Positions 1 to 6,887 of a stretch of DNA of 64,000 nt are shown here, piece by piece. Positions within the stretch are counted from its first letter, which is position 1. Each line of letters starts with the position of its first letter. Both the position numbers and the translations under genes were made by a program. Source of the stretch: GCA-003244245 sp963823755 (GTDB lineage Bacteria; Actinomycetota; Actinomycetes; Mycobacteriales; Pseudonocardiaceae); contig CAWGMP010000007.1 in NCBI GenBank assembly GCA_963823755.1, positions 434,001-498,000 on the forward strand, written 5' to 3'. The notes under the pieces are model-generated. The model did no database searches. It saw only the letters and a list, made by a program, of their open reading frames with translations, and had not been told where the DNA came from.

Positions 1-350
1 CCCTCCGTGATGATCTGGACCACGACCCGCCACCACCGCAACTGCTCCAGCTCCGAGTCCGCTGGTCAATCCAACAGCATTCGCGGCGCGAGGTGGCTGG
101 TGTATCGGCTAGTCCGAAGGCCCCTCTCTTACGTGCCGGGTCGAACGCCGCTCACCCCGGTCGCCCGACGCTCACCCGAATGGGCACATCCGACGGTGTG
201 AAGCCACACCATGCCCTGGGATACTGGTGTACTTCTCGGAGAGCTTCGCGGAATCTGTACGGTCACCGCCCTACGCGCCCGCGCGCCAACCTGTGGGGCT
301 CGAATATAAAATTCTGGGCTTGACCACCGGATTCACGGTGCTCGGTTCAA
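1..350. other. No supported gene; left edge
   Basis: I find no convincing complete gene here. On the minus strand roughly the first 60 bases can be read as about 20 codons with protein-like composition running off the left edge, so the 5' end of a gene might lie outside the window, but this is too short to support. The rest has open frames in several phases with no ribosome binding site and no recognisable motif. The stretch next to the transposase remnant at 351 may be mobile-element debris. Confidence 0.3.
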
Positions 351-581
351 TCATGTTGGGATCTGGTACTCCCTGGTGAGCCCGTCCAGGAGCGGGCTGC
401 TGCATACCTGGTAGTCGGTGAGGTTGATCAGTGGCGGCTGGGTTTCAGACTGGGCCGGGGCGAGTTGCGCCAACGTTCGGTGTGATCGCGCGTTATTGAA
501 GTGATGTAGGTAGATTGTGAGGATCCGGCGCAGGTGGCGTTCGTTGACGACCAGGACCTTGTCGAGTAGCTCGCGGCGCAA
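351..581 (-). pseudogene. Transposase/integrase C-terminal remnant
   Basis: The 76 codons match the end of a DDE (integrase-core) transposase: a helix ending in YLHHFNNARSHRTLAQLAP is the usual 'YN..RPH..L' segment that follows the last catalytic glutamate in IS3/IS481-type enzymes. The catalytic core (about 200 residues) is absent, so the fragment cannot transpose. No terminal inverted repeats are visible around it. It marks an old insertion next to a lone sugar-nucleotide gene and other foreign pieces. The family assignment (IS3, IS481 or similar) is inference. Confidence 0.6.
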
Positions 582-750
582 GTGTACAGCCCGCGATCAT
601 GTCGTGATCACATGGTGGTACCGGAACCTAAGGTCACCGCATGTGTGACGAGTTTCTGGCACGGCACACGCCTCCTGAGCGACGCGTGGCCACCAGTGCG
701 GTATACCTGATGTGTGATTACCCAGCGCCGCAGCTCCATAAACGAGTCTC

Positions 751-778
751 CCCTCAGCCGCGGTGGCGTGGCTGAGGG
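751..778 (-). terminator. Hairpin after the UDP-glucuronate decarboxylase gene
   Basis: A 9-bp perfect stem (751-759 with 770-778; arms CCCTCAGCC and GGCTGAGGG) lies 2 bases past the stop codon of the minus-strand gene at 781-1740. There is no T-run, as is usual for actinobacterial terminators. Confidence 0.55.
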
Positions 779-780
779 AG

Positions 781-1740
781 TTAGGCAGCGCTGGCCAATT
801 GGGAGCGGAACCAGGCGATGGTGCGGGCGAGGCCGTCGCGGAGTGTGACTGCCGGCTCCCAGTGGAGGAGTTCTCGGGCCAACGTGATGTCTGGGCGGCG
901 TACCCGCGGATCGTCGACGGGCCGTTCGATGTGCCGGATCGATCCGAGTGACGCACTGAGTTCGATCACCGTCTTGGCCAGCTCAATGACCGGTAACTCC
1001 AGCGGACCACCGATGTTCACGGGGCCCGCCATCTCGGACTCAGCCAACGCGAGAATACCCCGGATAGTGTCATCGACGTAGCACACCGAGCGGGTCTGGC
1101 TTCCATCACCGGTGACTGACAGTGGTTCCCCGGCCAGCGCCTGGCGGATGAAGGTCGGGATAGCCCGTCCGTCGTCGGGACGCATTCGGGGGCCATAGGT
1201 ATTGAAGATCCGCACTATTGCGGTATCCGTCCCCCGAGATATCCGGTAAGCGGTAGTGAGCGCTTCGGCATAGCGCTTGGCCTCGTCGTACACGCTTCGC
1301 GGGCCGACCGGGTTGACGTTGCCCCAGTAACTCTCAGCCTGCGGGTGCTGCTGCGGGTCGCCGTAGACCTCGCTGGTCGAGGCGAGCACGAACCGCGCAC
1401 CTTTCTCCCCAGCCAGACCCAGCGCGTGAAGGGTACCGATGCTGCCCACCTTGAGCGTCTCAATCGGCAACCGAAGGTAATCGACAGGAGAAGCAGCCGA
1501 AGCAAGGTGCAACACCAAATCCACTGGGCCCGGCACATGCACAAAGTTCGTCACATCACACTTGATGAGGCGAAACCGTGGTTCGCCGATTAAGTGCGCG
1601 ATGTTGACGGGGGCGCCGGTGAGAAAATTATCCAGACAGATAACGTCGGTGCCACGGCGCAGCAACTGCTCGCATAAATGTGACCCCAAGAACCCTGCCC
1701 CGCCGGTGACCACAGCCCTGCTGAACCTGACTCTCACCAC
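781..1740 (-). CDS. UDP-glucuronate decarboxylase-like SDR (NAD-dependent sugar-nucleotide epimerase/dehydratase)
   Basis: An extended short-chain dehydrogenase of 319 residues. The Rossmann nucleotide site is GGAGFLGSH at 13-21, the conserved LHLAS segment is near 78, the catalytic Ser is in STSEVYGD (121-128) and the Tyr-Lys pair is YDEAK (151-155). NTYGPRM and the later RSVCYVDD segment are typical of UDP-xylose synthases, which turn UDP-glucuronate into UDP-xylose; closely related SDR epimerases cannot be excluded. The start is GTG at 1740 with a second GTG directly after it. No other nucleotide-sugar or glycosyltransferase gene lies nearby, and remnants of mobile elements flank it, so it looks like a stranded piece of a surface-polysaccharide cluster. 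Length is normal for the family and no key residue is missing. Confidence 0.85.
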   Translation of the reverse strand: MVRVRFSRAVVTGGAGFLGSHLCEQLLRRGTDVICLDNFLTGAPVNIAHLIGEPRFRLIKCDVTNFVHVPGPVDLVLHLASAASPVDYLRLPIETLKVGSIGTLHALGLAGEKGARFVLASTSEVYGDPQQHPQAESYWGNVNPVGPRSVYDEAKRYAEALTTAYRISRGTDTAIVRIFNTYGPRMRPDDGRAIPTFIRQALAGEPLSVTGDGSQTRSVCYVDDTIRGILALAESEMAGPVNIGGPLELPVIELAKTVIELSASLGSIRHIERPVDDPRVRRPDITLARELLHWEPAVTLRDGLARTIAWFRSQLASAA

Positions 1741-1773
1741 CGTAAGCTACCCCGGCTCAACGACCCCAAACCT

Positions 1774-2091
1774 TCAGCCCGAACCAAAGCCCAAGGAGTC
1801 GATTTCATGGGTGGCACCGAAGCCCTCAGCCACATCTGCGGCGGTAGTCATCGGCGCGGCCATATCACCGTGGCGGTGGTCCAGCGCAGCGACCGTCGCG
1901 TGGTGGACGGTGACAAAGCCCACCAGCCCTGCGGTGGCAGCTGTCATCGGTGGCGGGGTGATCGCCTCAAGCTTGGCCCACCCCAGCTCCAGTACTCCTC
2001 CGGCCAGCAGTGCATCAGCCACCGCAGACTCAGCCATGGCCAAGACGATGATCTCGTTACGTTCTTGAGCCAGGCGGCGGGCCCGGAAGTA
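1774..2091 (-). pseudogene. Possible eroded PIN-domain (VapC-like) fragment
   Basis: An open minus-strand frame of about 105 codons runs from an upstream stop at 2092-2094 to the stop at 1774. It begins RARRLAQERNEIIVLAMAES and ends with a segment resembling the last part of PIN-domain toxins (VHHATVAALDHRHGD followed by TTAADV), where PIN proteins read 'D..V..LA......VLTSDP.DI'. The usual N-terminal metal-binding Asp is not seen, the last conserved Asp pair is degraded, and only weak starts exist (ATG at 2043 or TTG just before). I read it as a toxin-gene remnant, but the similarity is by eye only. Confidence 0.3.
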
Positions 2092-2094
2092 CTA

Positions 2095-2503
2095 CAGCGC
2101 TAGGACCCCTTGGTCCCTAGATCATTAGGGTCTGGAGGCGGAGGATTCCGGGACACCCAACGCGCAATTGTGCTCGTCCGGCAGATGGAATCGTGGCAGC
2201 TGCAAGAGCGGATGATGCCGTTAGCAGATCAGCTTGACAGCCATAAGGATAATGCATGTCGTGATCTCGCTCATCAGGTAAGGGTTATTCGAGCGAATCT
2301 GAATAATCGGACCGAGAAATTCCATCACCCATCCGACAGTGAGAACAGGCGATGAAGAAGTTCACCTCACTCGGCGGTGGTGATGCGTAGCGATTCCTGT
2401 GCTGGAGGCAGTTGGAGTCGGGAGTCGCCGATGACAGCTGGAGCAGCCTCGACAAAGCCGCGACGGTCCAGCACTGCCGGATGAACCGAGCACGTGGACG
2501 TAA
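2095..2503. other. Intergenic stretch, possible small plus-strand ORF
   Basis: The plus strand is open from 2110 to 2355. An ATG at 2185 would give a 56-residue, helix-rich, charged protein (starting MESWQLQERMMPLADQL) with no recognisable domain and no convincing ribosome binding site. Base composition falls towards A+T here, as in the following kinase gene, so the whole patch may have arrived together. From 2360 to 2503 I see nothing I can name. Confidence 0.25.
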
Positions 2504-3076
2504 TTATTCATTTTGCTCTCTCTCAATAATTTCATAGATCCTCTTAACGGCGTCTTCAACATCGCCATCGTTCGGGACGATATAGTCATAGAATTTATGG
2601 TATGAGAAAACCGTTTCGGCATTAATCATACGCTCCGCGATCTGTTCAGCGCTGTGCAACCCTCGGAGTTCGAGTCGATCGCGTATGACATTTGCCGGCA
2701 CGTCAATGAGAATAGTCACCCCGTCAGGGCAAGTCTTCTTAATTTCTTCCACGCGACCTAAGTTGATTATCGCTAACACATGACAACCTTTCCCTAAGGC
2801 CTCGTCTATTGATTTTTTGGGAAGCCCGTAAGACATTTCGAATTCGTAGTCGCGGTATTCCAGAAATTCCCCCGCCAATTTCATTGCATTAAATTCGTCC
2901 GCCGAGATGAACACGTACTCCTCCTTGTCGTCGCATCCACGGGGAGGCCGTGTGGTAAACCGTTTTATGAACTTGACATCCAAATGGTTGGAGCTGACCA
3001 TTTTTGCCAGCGTGGTCTTGCCGACCCCACTAGCGCCATCAAGGAAAAAAGGCTTAGGCTTAAATTCTGATGACAC
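2504..3076 (-). CDS. Guanylate kinase-like NMP kinase, foreign composition
   Basis: A 190-residue P-loop kinase. The Walker A is GASGVGKTT (14-22), then the guanylate-kinase segment RFTTRPPRG with its downstream acidic YVFIS region, a Tyr-containing GMP-binding stretch (EYRDYEFEMSYGLPKKS) and a LID-like region with LELRG. These fit the family that phosphorylates GMP to GDP. The start is GTG at 3076, with AGGAGG about 10 bases upstream. Codon use is strikingly A+T-rich (many AAA, ATT, AAT and TTT codons) against neighbours that use almost only G/C-ending codons, and no other nucleotide gene is near. A housekeeping gmk probably exists elsewhere, so this copy was likely acquired. It could alternatively act on another nucleotide or in a phage or defence setting. 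Confidence 0.8.
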   Translation of the reverse strand: MSSEFKPKPFFLDGASGVGKTTLAKMVSSNHLDVKFIKRFTTRPPRGCDDKEEYVFISADEFNAMKLAGEFLEYRDYEFEMSYGLPKKSIDEALGKGCHVLAIINLGRVEEIKKTCPDGVTILIDVPANVIRDRLELRGLHSAEQIAERMINAETVFSYHKFYDYIVPNDGDVEDAVKRIYEIIEREQNE

Positions 3077-3658
3077 GGATGTTGGCCTCCTAATTATTGC
3101 ACTGCTCTTGTCACCTCTAGATGGTATGATGCCGCCAGCACCAACAGCATACAGCTTCTGAGCCAGTCGTCATCCTAGCAAACCGAATACAGGGGTTCAT
3201 CGGCAGCAACACAACACTGCGGTATGTCGCTGTCGGTATCCCATACGCGGACCGTACGATGGCCCTGGTCGATCTCCTCGAATTCCTGCGAGGGAGATCG
3301 GCTGCGTTGTGTCCGTTCGCACGCCTGATCTCAACGTTCCTACGAGTTTCAGACGGTCCCGCACGGGCACGCGCCGCCGCAGCGATCCGAAGGCTGTCGC
3401 CGGCCCACAGTCGCGTTGTCGCGGTGAAAGATCGAAGCTAGCCTACCAGCGAGGATCGTCGCAGCAGCGAGAACACCCAGCCAAGGTTTCCAACCATGTT
3501 TCATGATCACCGCCGTATTGTTCTGCAACGGCAGCCGAGGCTCCTACCCCGGCTACCTGACGATCCAGACGGACGGCTGTCAGATACCGCAGCGCAGTGA
3601 TAACCCTCGTCTGGGTGAGAACCTCCTGCTCCGGGTCGTGATCATGCGGATCGTGGTG
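3077..3658. other. Intergenic stretch with an unrecognised ORF fragment
   Basis: On the plus strand a frame stays open from about 3145 to 3441. It includes a protein-like run (RIQGFIGSNTTLRYVAVGI, then MALVDLLEFLRGRS) that I cannot assign and that has no good start. It is most simply a gene fragment. The A+T-rich segment 3077-3160 probably carries the promoter of the kinase gene on the minus strand. Downstream, 3450-3658 contains only the poorly preserved beginning of the sigma-factor remnant. Confidence 0.3.
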
Positions 3659-3991
3659 GGTCTTGCCGCCGTTGAGGGTGTGCTCCGTTGGATCAGTCCT
3701 CTCGTGGTGTGATACTGCGGTGCCCGCGTCGGCAGCCACAACAAGGCGTTCGCCTCGGCGGATGACGTCGTCCAGGAGGTGTGTCTCGCGGTGCTCGAGA
3801 TCCTGCCCAGTTACGCCAACCGTGACCGGCCGTTTCTTGTCTTCGTGGACGGCATCGCCGCGCACGAGGTGACCGACGCCCACCTGACGGTGGCGCGCAA
3901 CCGCGTCGAACCGGTCCCGAAGATTCCCGGTACCCCGGAATCGGCCGAGGGTCCTGAACAACGAGCGATCCAGCGGGAGTTGGTCGGACGG
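3659..3991 (+). pseudogene. Remnant of a SigD/ShbA-type sigma factor gene
   Basis: Read in one frame, 3659-3991 gives the region-2 part of an actinobacterial group-4-like sigma factor. AAVEGVLRWISPLVV is followed by a stop (TGA, 3710-3712), then YCGARVG, ASADDVVQEVCLAVL, the RPFLVFVDGIAAHEV segment (region 2.4 in ShbA-like factors) and a linker ending EGPEQRAIQRELVGR. At the stop, relatives have an arginine in '..VVRYC', so one CGA-to-TGA change explains it. Region 4 is missing: after VGRM the frame continues straight into a lipoprotein signal peptide. The gene is therefore dead twice over. It cannot make a working sigma factor, though its frame is still open into the next gene. Confidence 0.75.
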
Positions 3992-5149
3992 ATGACAGAG
4001 CAACAGCCCCGGTTCCTGGTTCGAATGGGGTGGGTCTGGATCGCTGCACTGAGCCTGCTTCTCGTTGCCGGTTGCGCGGGCCAGAACCCCTCGGCAGGTC
4101 AGCGCCCAGGGTCCGGTCGTAACCCGACGGTCAGTCAAAATCCATGGTCTCATCAGAGCCCGTCGTCAAGCCCGAATCCCTCGGCGGGTCCGAACCAGGG
4201 CCGCGCACCTAGCTGCAGCCGTACGGTCACCCGAGCCGGCGACGTGGCGGCGGCCCTGGATGCTGCCTCCCCGGGGACCTCGGTGTGCTTCACCGGCCAC
4301 GATCTCACCGATACCGACGTGACGATGAACCGCTCGGGCACGGCGAATGCGCCGATCAGGCTCCTCTCCGACGGCGCCACCGTACGAAGCATCCACCTCA
4401 CCACCGCCCACGTCACCGTCGAAGGCTTCACCGTCGCCGGCGGCGACGGCGTATTCCTCGAGGGCCTCGACCTGACCATCCGCCACAACACCGTCCATGA
4501 CACCCAACGCGGCGGGATCAGCTGCACACGGTGCAGGAACTCGATCATCGAGGACAACACGGTTCAGCACGTCGCCAGCACCGGCATCTGGATCAGCGGG
4601 CAGCAGATCGCGGTGAGCCACAACACCGTGAGTGCGACAGTGGCCCGCGACAACGGCGACGCCGACGGCATGCGCTTTTTCGGCAACGGTCACCGGATCA
4701 CCGACAACACCATCATGGACATCTCCGCGAGTGGCTACGCCAACCCGCCACACCCCGACTGCTTCCAAACCTACGACGACAACAGCCCACCCACCTTCGA
4801 CGTCGTGATCGCGGGCAACACCTGCCGCAACGTCGACGCGCAATGCCTGATCGCCACCGGCGACCAGCACGCGAACAGCGCCGCCCCGACCGGAGGCCCA
4901 TCGATCAGCTTCATCGGCAACACCTGCGCCTCCAACGGTGCCCAAGCAGTGAACCTGCGCCGCTGGCCCAACGTCGAGATACGCGACAACACGATCTCCG
5001 GCCCTAACCTGAGCCGCGGGATCATCATCATCGACGGCTCGACCGGTTGCGTCGTCATCGGCAACACCACAGCCGACAACCGACCCACGGTGGACATCGA
5101 CGAGTCCTCCCGACCGGGCTCCCATGCGGAACACAACAGTCCCGGTTAA
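3992..5149 (+). CDS. Secreted lipoprotein with right-handed parallel beta-helix
   Basis: From ATG 3992 the product has 385 residues. A signal peptide with two arginines and the hydrophobic run WIAALSLLLVAGC ends in a lipobox (VAGC) whose cysteine is residue 28. A Ser/Pro/Asn/Gln-rich linker of about 45 residues with repeated 'NPS' and 'QNP' steps follows. The rest is a solenoid of short strands ending in asparagine ladders (HNTVHD, DNTVQH, HNTVSA, DNTIMD, GNTCRN, DNTISG), typical of right-handed beta-helix proteins such as pectate lyases and other carbohydrate-active enzymes. No specific catalytic set can be claimed. An ATG at 4025 is an alternative start, but it removes both positive charges. 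The frame is open upstream through the sigma-factor remnant, so the true transcript start is uncertain. Confidence 0.75.
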   Translation: MTEQQPRFLVRMGWVWIAALSLLLVAGCAGQNPSAGQRPGSGRNPTVSQNPWSHQSPSSSPNPSAGPNQGRAPSCSRTVTRAGDVAAALDAASPGTSVCFTGHDLTDTDVTMNRSGTANAPIRLLSDGATVRSIHLTTAHVTVEGFTVAGGDGVFLEGLDLTIRHNTVHDTQRGGISCTRCRNSIIEDNTVQHVASTGIWISGQQIAVSHNTVSATVARDNGDADGMRFFGNGHRITDNTIMDISASGYANPPHPDCFQTYDDNSPPTFDVVIAGNTCRNVDAQCLIATGDQHANSAAPTGGPSISFIGNTCASNGAQAVNLRRWPNVEIRDNTISGPNLSRGIIIIDGSTGCVVIGNTTADNRPTVDIDESSRPGSHAEHNSPG

Positions 5150-5159
5150 GACTGTGACC

Positions 5160-5438
5160 TCATCGCCACCCCGCGCCGAGGTCACGTCCCCGACGGGGTA
5201 CGGGGTACGGCTCCCCTGTCCCTTCCGTGATGCTGAGGATCGCGTTGATCAACCGCTGGGTGCGGGTCTGAGCGCGTAACCACGATGGCAGACCCAGCAG
5301 CGCCATGATCTCGTCGGCGAGCACCTCGCCGATCACGTCTGGCCACAACCGCTTGGCCTTCGCGGCGGCGGCTACGGCCCTCCGGTCCGCGGCGTACCGG
5401 TCGACCTCCTGGCCGATCGCGGTGTGTGTGTCAGGCAT
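5160..5438 (-). CDS. Small hypothetical protein (92 aa)
   Basis: A protein of unknown function. It is mostly helical with an Ala/Arg/Lys-rich N-terminal half (VDRYAADRRAVAAAAKAKR) and a hydrophobic middle (EIMALLGLPSWL). It begins at ATG 5438 (a GTG sits one codon earlier) inside the last codons of the preceding gene, with an 8-base overlap, so translation of the two is probably coupled. The composition fits the host and the overlap argues for a real gene. No domain is recognised; together the two could be a protein pair such as toxin-antitoxin, but that is speculation. Confidence 0.55.
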   Translation of the reverse strand: MPDTHTAIGQEVDRYAADRRAVAAAAKAKRLWPDVIGEVLADEIMALLGLPSWLRAQTRTQRLINAILSITEGTGEPYPVPRRGRDLGAGWR

Positions 5439-5673
5439 CACAGTCAGCCTTAGTCAACCACTCGTTCTCCTCGGCCTCTCGTAAGGCTTCGATCTCAGCG
5501 CGTACCGCCCGCTCCAGCTCACTGATCCGCCAAGCCTCGCGACCCAGCGCCACCAACTCGGCCAGCAACATCGGCCGCGTCGGAGCCGGCGCGGGGGTGG
5601 TCACGGCCGGGTCCATTCGCGAACGAGACGAGCCTGCGCATCCACGAAACGAACGTCGAGTTTCCCTGGTCAT
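5431..5673 (-). CDS. Small coiled-coil protein (80 aa), first gene of a coupled pair
   Basis: ATG 5673 is preceded by AAGGAGAA at good spacing, which settles the start over longer open frames reaching 5898. The product has a basic N-terminus, a Pro/Ala/Thr linker, and a C-terminal helix rich in Glu/Ala/Leu with heptad-like spacing (WRISELERAVRAEIEALRE), predicted to be coiled coil. The stop overlaps the start of the 92-aa gene. It is divergent from the STAS gene at 5799, with about 125 bases between them for promoters. The function is unknown. Confidence 0.55.
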   Translation of the reverse strand: MTRETRRSFRGCAGSSRSRMDPAVTTPAPAPTRPMLLAELVALGREAWRISELERAVRAEIEALREAEENEWLTKADCDA

Positions 5674-5798
5674 AGCGGTTCTCCTTCGCGGTACTTCTGG
5701 TACACCCACCATCGGATACCGGGCTTGGCCGTGGCTTGGAGGTAACTTGGCTCGGGTCACAAGGTCCTGATCAATCACAGGGCAGGTACCGTGCTCGG

Positions 5799-6221
5799 GT
5801 GCACGAGCCAAGCGACTTCGATTCCGACCTCGGATCCGGTCGGGGACCGGCCGCCGAGCAGATGGTGCGGATCGATACCAGCCGGGTCCTGCAGGCACAG
5901 CAGGAAGCGCTGGTAGTCACGGTGGCCGGGGAGATCGATGTGCTCACGGTCGGCCGGTTGCGCGCAGCGGTCGCTGCCGGGTTCGAGCAGCTCCCCGACG
6001 GGGCGGCCCTGGTGATAGACCTGACCGAGGTGACGTTCCTGGGCTCCCCGGGGCTGCAGGCTCTGGTCGACGCCACCCGCGCTGCGCAGCATCGGCGCGA
6101 GCCGCTGCGGATCGTGGTCGACCACCGCCGCCCGGTGATCCGTCCGATCGAGCTCGCTGGGCTCGACGACATTCTCGCGCTTTACCACACCGTCGACCAG
6201 GCCCTCCAACCCGCACCATGA
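5799..6221 (+). CDS. STAS-domain anti-sigma factor antagonist (SpoIIAA/RsbV-like)
   Basis: The C-terminal 100 residues form a STAS domain: VVTVAGEIDVLTVGRLRAA, then LVIDLTEVTFLGSPGLQAL. The serine in LGSPGL sits at the site that RsbW-type kinases phosphorylate. The protein would bind and release an anti-sigma kinase in a partner switch. I take GTG 5799 as start (140 aa); a TTG at 5736 would add 21 poorly conserved residues. A kinase-like ATPase gene follows 72 bases downstream on the same strand, the natural partner. No sigma factor gene is adjacent, so the controlled sigma factor, if any, lies elsewhere. The 30-40 residue N-terminal extension before the domain is of unknown role. Confidence 0.8.
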   Translation: MHEPSDFDSDLGSGRGPAAEQMVRIDTSRVLQAQQEALVVTVAGEIDVLTVGRLRAAVAAGFEQLPDGAALVIDLTEVTFLGSPGLQALVDATRAAQHRREPLRIVVDHRRPVIRPIELAGLDDILALYHTVDQALQPAP

Positions 6222-6293
6222 CGCCCTCGGCCACCCGGCCGGCCTCGCCCACTGCTGGATGTGAGGGATGGTCGGTGCGTGATAGGTTGATCC

Positions 6294-6836
6294 ATGTGGC
6301 GGGACACCGCGGCGACCGCGACAATGGCGCCCACGATGCCACCGACTGGTAACCCCGACGACACACTGCATCTTAAGATGTCGCGTCGCGGGCAGCGGCT
6401 GGGTCAAGCGGCGCCGAAAGAGGCGCACCTGACGCTGCAGCTGCCGGCGGACCCGGTCGCGCCCTCAGTAGCGAGGCACCAGCTGCGCCGCTGGCTTACC
6501 GCGTTGTCCTGGCCTTCGGGGCAGCTCGACGACATCGTCCTGGCTGTCAGCGAAGCCGTCAGCAACGCCGCCGAACACGCCTATCTCGACCAACCTCCTG
6601 GACTGGTCGACGTCCACGGCTGGCTTGAGGTGACGCCAGGCGGGCAACGTCGGGTCACGGTCGTCGTGAGTGACCACGGATGCTGGCGCCCAGCTCCGGT
6701 CGATGATGAGAACCGCCGCCGCGGGATCCCGCTCATGCGTGCCTGCATGGACTCCGTCACCATTGAGCAGCCCGACCACGGGGTGGGCACCCACGTCTTT
6801 CTGCACAGCAGAGCAGTGCCCCCGCCCGCTTCGTAA
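6294..6836 (+). CDS. RsbW-like anti-sigma regulatory serine kinase / HATPase
   Basis: A GHKL ATPase of the anti-sigma type (180 aa). The N-box helix is DDIVLAVSEAVSNAAEHAY, the G1-like segment is VVSDHGCWRPAP, and the G2 segment is RRGIPLMRACMD followed by GVGTHVFL. The usual 'DxGxG' of G1 reads DHGCW, which is common in this subgroup. It probably phosphorylates the STAS protein encoded just upstream and binds a sigma factor. The start is uncertain: ATG 6294 has no clear ribosome binding site, and ATG 6378 would remove 28 residues outside the domain. It could alternatively act only on its STAS partner in a non-sigma pathway. Confidence 0.75.
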   Translation: MWRDTAATATMAPTMPPTGNPDDTLHLKMSRRGQRLGQAAPKEAHLTLQLPADPVAPSVARHQLRRWLTALSWPSGQLDDIVLAVSEAVSNAAEHAYLDQPPGLVDVHGWLEVTPGGQRRVTVVVSDHGCWRPAPVDDENRRRGIPLMRACMDSVTIEQPDHGVGTHVFLHSRAVPPPAS

Positions 6837-6887
6837 CCCGGCTGCACAACGGACCGGCAGGCGCTCGACCTCGGGGAGGATCTGGTC

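Noticed and set aside
2504..2622. Guanylate kinase-like gene as part of a CBASS or similar defence operon
   Set aside because: No cyclase, effector or nuclease gene adjoins it; only remnants do.
4166..5185. Long minus-strand frame opposite the beta-helix lipoprotein gene
   Set aside because: A shadow of high-G+C codon bias; no start site or protein pattern, while the plus strand has a full lipoprotein.
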